Below, one piece after another: positions 61,315-64,000 of a stretch of 64,000 nucleotides of DNA. Source of the DNA: Arctopsyche grandis (Eukaryota; Arthropoda; Insecta; Trichoptera; Hydropsychidae). The stretch lies in assembly GCF_051622035.1 (NCBI RefSeq), contig NC_135367.1, positions 10,762,501 through 10,826,500 on the forward strand, given 5' to 3'. Position 1 is the stretch's first letter; every line of letters begins with the position of its first letter. The notes beneath the pieces were generated by a model. The model ran no database searches. It saw only the letters and a program-made list of their open reading frames with translations, and had not been told where the DNA came from. The translations under genes were made by a program, and so were the position numbers.

Positions 61315-62499
61315 CACCGTAGTTTCACTCCTACCGTCCCCCATAATCTTACATTTCATTGCTTAACAATTGTATTATATGAACAACTCTTATTTACACA
61401 TCAAATCCCAAATAATAAATAAAAATAAAAAAAAAACAATTGCAAGAATACGGAAATAATCTTTTGTAGAAAAAGATGTTTTCATTTGTTTATAAAATCT
61501 CAATAGCGAATCAATAAAATAACCAAAAGCATAGTGAAATTATATTTTATTTGTAATCATGAAATGTGAATGTGAGTTGACTCAACGTAGAAAACGATCA
61601 ATGAAAAAATTAAATAAATAAAAAAACAGTATACGATTCTGCGAATGATCATTCTTTTTAATAGAAATAAAAAAATATTTTTACAGTTTTTACTTCCTCC
61701 TTAGAAAAAGAAATGCACAGCCTAAAAATATTTAAACTATTTGTAGTGTATTAAATTTAGTGGATGTGAATTGAACTTTACATGCTACCATTTGATTTAA
61801 CTTTAAATGCTTTTAAATCGATTTACTCTGTTTACTATAGTACAATATATACACATCAATAATTTCAAATATACATAAATGTTATAAAACTTTTCTAATA
61901 TACATATTTCTTCGTTATCAACAGCGATTTCATTCCAAACATGCCTACCGTGTTTCAGTCCATTTAGAATTTATTTGATTCAATGTTTAAAAAACCTCAA
62001 TGATAAAATAAAAGGTCAAATATATGTATATATACATATATGAGTAAAACAAGAATAATAAATACATGCAAATGATTTTTGAAATGAAGTAGTAAAAACA
62101 ATGATAGTAAAATGTTTGCTTCACAATGTAAAAACATATGTATATTACATATACATATTTGTATGATTGTTATAATGAAAGGCATTATATACCCATTTAT
62201 TCGAATACTGAGAAAACGAAGGATTATAAAAATAAACAACTTTTAAACTAGTTGAACACATTCATTTCAAAATGATTCAATGACTTATTAAATTTGCACT
62301 AGCAAATTATGATGGTAATTAAAAAATAGCCTAAAATTGACAACAAGTTGTATTCGCTTTTTTGTACAATACTAATAGTTACACTTTCTTATATACATAT
62401 AATTAAAAATATAATTCTCAACTACTACATAAAAATATAAACTTTATAACCATTCTATTTTATATAACTTACATTGCAGTTATATTATTAGCAAGACAC
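61315..62499. other. AT-rich interval and SETD2 3' untranslated region
   Basis: No gene is supported. The right part, next to the stop at 62500, should be the SETD2 3' untranslated region on the minus strand. The remainder is AT-rich, with ACATATG runs near 62025 and 62140. Confidence 0.5.
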
Positions 62500-63953
62500 T
62501 CAACAGTCCACTTCATCTAGCGGCCTTATGTAAACAGGTCCATATTTTGCCATGTATTTTTTTACAAATTCTTTCGCTTTTTGTTTCACAGAATCGTTAC
62601 ATTCCAAATCACTGACCGTTTGACAGTGCTTCAGTTCTTTGAGCATGACAAAATGCGTCAACTGAAAAAGAATAACAGCAAAATTATAACTTGACAAGAG
62701 TTTAATGTTTCCAAATATACATCATAACTAGAGGTAGGATAGTCACAGTGCTATCCATTGTTCCATTGTTGTAAATCCTTTGTAAAAAAGGTTTGGCAAA
62801 CCTTTAACAATTCATTTACAACCTTTGAACAATACGCGGCACTTTCTGGGTCCGGTGACTAATCATAACTATGCACAGTAACAATACACACCTTTCTTGC
62901 TAAGTGTTTAAAATCAGCAGTATTCGTTATATGTCCAATAATACAATCATCTCTTCGGTACGGATCCAAATGATGCACCATGACACGAGCCATACTCGCT
63001 CTAAACTTTTCTTTTATGTGACGCGCTGCTTTTTCCCCAACTTCAACAACTGCAGGGGGTTCCTACAAAAAATATTTTTAGATTAAGAGTTTTTTTAATA
63101 TATTATAGAAGATTTAAAAAAAATAGTATCAAAATCAAAAAAATTACCTTAACTTTCTTATGCTTACTACTTTTAGATCTCTTTTTATATTTATTTAATG
63201 AATCTGGACAACCAGCAGCCGCTAAAGCCAATTCTTTTCGTTTTCGCAATTTTTCTTTAGTTTCTTTATACCGTTTTAAGTCCATTTTTGCATTTATTTT
63301 ATCTTCTTCAAGCCGAGGCTAAAAAGATAAAAACAAATTAAAAATGAGAAAATCATCATACAATACATTCAAAATAAAAATAAAACACAACTTACACTAA
63401 TAATTCTTTCAGTTACAAGACGAGGCCGCGATTTTTTAACTTTATGTGTGAAATATTGTACCTTTTTTACCATTCCATTCTTTTTGAATACTTTATCCTC
63501 TTTAAGATCTAAAAAAAAATACATGTTTAAAAAAATAATAATCATAAATTCAAAACAATTGTACAAAATTTCAGATCTTACTTTTATATATACCGTTTAC
63601 ACCTTCAATCAATTTATCATAAGTTCCATCAGTTAATACTTCATTGTTGTCTTTCGTTTCATCATCACTCGCTTCCTTTTCATCTAGAGAGCTATCACCT
63701 GAAATAAACCCATCAAAACGTTAGGAATCTGTCAATTGAATTTCAACAAAACTAAATAAAAAGAAAACCACAATCACTAACCATCATCAGAATTCAACGT
63801 GGGCGAATAAAGAGGAGGTTCCCATTGAGGTATACGATACTTGACATGATAGTAATAAGTTCGACCTCGAGGATCCTTCATTGATCTCCATCTAGACGGC
63901 AATCTAACCGGAGTCCAAGGAATAACATCATTTCCAACATCATTAATATTATC
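62500..63953 (-). CDS. SETD2: SETD2/Set2 H3K36 methyltransferase, C-terminal exons (partial)
   Basis: Six exons join in frame: 63782-63953, 63594-63698 (or to 63582 with a better donor GTAAGA), 63396-63508, 63148-63318, 62892-63062 and 62500-62661, giving about 297 residues. The catalytic SET domain would be encoded beyond the right edge. The first exon carries a WW domain (RWRSMKDPRGRTYYYHV ... QWEPP). A basic linker follows. The last two exons form the SRI domain (HIKEKFRASMARVMVHHLDP, TADFKHLARKLTH, VKKYMAKYGPVY), which binds the phosphorylated tail of RNA polymerase II. SETD2 makes H3K36me3 on transcribed genes in the nucleus. The last intron carries a hAT MITE. Confidence 0.93.
62729..62861. 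mobile_element. hAT MITE in the last intron of SETD2
   Basis: 133 bp starting TAGAGGTAGGATAG and ending CTGGGTCCGGTGACTA. It is flanked by the perfect 8-bp repeat ATCATAAC (62721-62728 and 62862-62869), which fits the hAT pattern nTnnnnAn. Same family and same length as the units at 22754-23557. It makes up more than half of the 230-bp intron 62662-62891. Confidence 0.92.
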
Positions 63954-64000
63954 CTGAAAACATAAATAACAATTCAAACATCGAACACGCATACACAAAG

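Overview
This window is nuclear DNA from an insect, most likely a holometabolous one. It is AT-rich and repeat-dense. Coding regions are split by GT-AG introns, one gene carries an arthropod-type ZAD domain, and short dispersed elements (SINEs, hAT-type MITEs, foldbacks, non-LTR remnants, a solo LTR) fill most of the rest. Frequent runs built on ACATATGTACATA are a further genome signature. I cannot assign an order from the sequence alone.

Layout. Positions 1-29.4 kb hold no gene I can name. They are mostly transposon debris: tRNA-derived SINEs, two inverted copies of a 1.3-1.6 kb hAT-like element, a nested hAT pair, an array of hAT MITEs, R1-like retroelement 3' ends and a Tc1 remnant. One orphan minus-strand exon at 16343-16448 has good splice sites at both ends. 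At 29.45-30.1 kb there is a GC-richer block with a TATA box that ends in a splice donor. I read it as the 5' untranslated first exon of the CSRNP/Axud1 gene, whose whole coding sequence lies in one exon at 41736-44294 after an 11.6 kb repeat-filled intron.

The right half is gene-bearing. Four genes on the minus strand could be reconstructed exon by exon. They are NSMAF/FAN (45339-49024, 13 coding exons, 895 residues, GRAM/PH-BEACH-WD40), a ZAD protein fused to a transposon-family-like domain (52223-53781, 4 exons, 430 residues), the 20S proteasome subunit alpha4/PSMA7 (56506-57700, 3 exons, 249 residues), and the 3' end of SETD2/Set2 (62500-63953, WW and SRI domains, continuing past the right edge). 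Axud1 and NSMAF converge tail to tail about 1 kb apart.

The genes look like unrelated housekeeping and regulatory neighbours: an induced nuclear regulator, a sphingomyelinase-signalling adaptor, a proteasome subunit and an H3K36 methyltransferase. They do not form a pathway. The most distinctive features are the ZAD/transposon-like fusion next to a decayed hAT copy, the MITE array whose units are joined by one repeated 8-bp target sequence, and the nested foldback elements. All exon models come from reading frames and splice consensus by eye. No alignment or transcript data were available.
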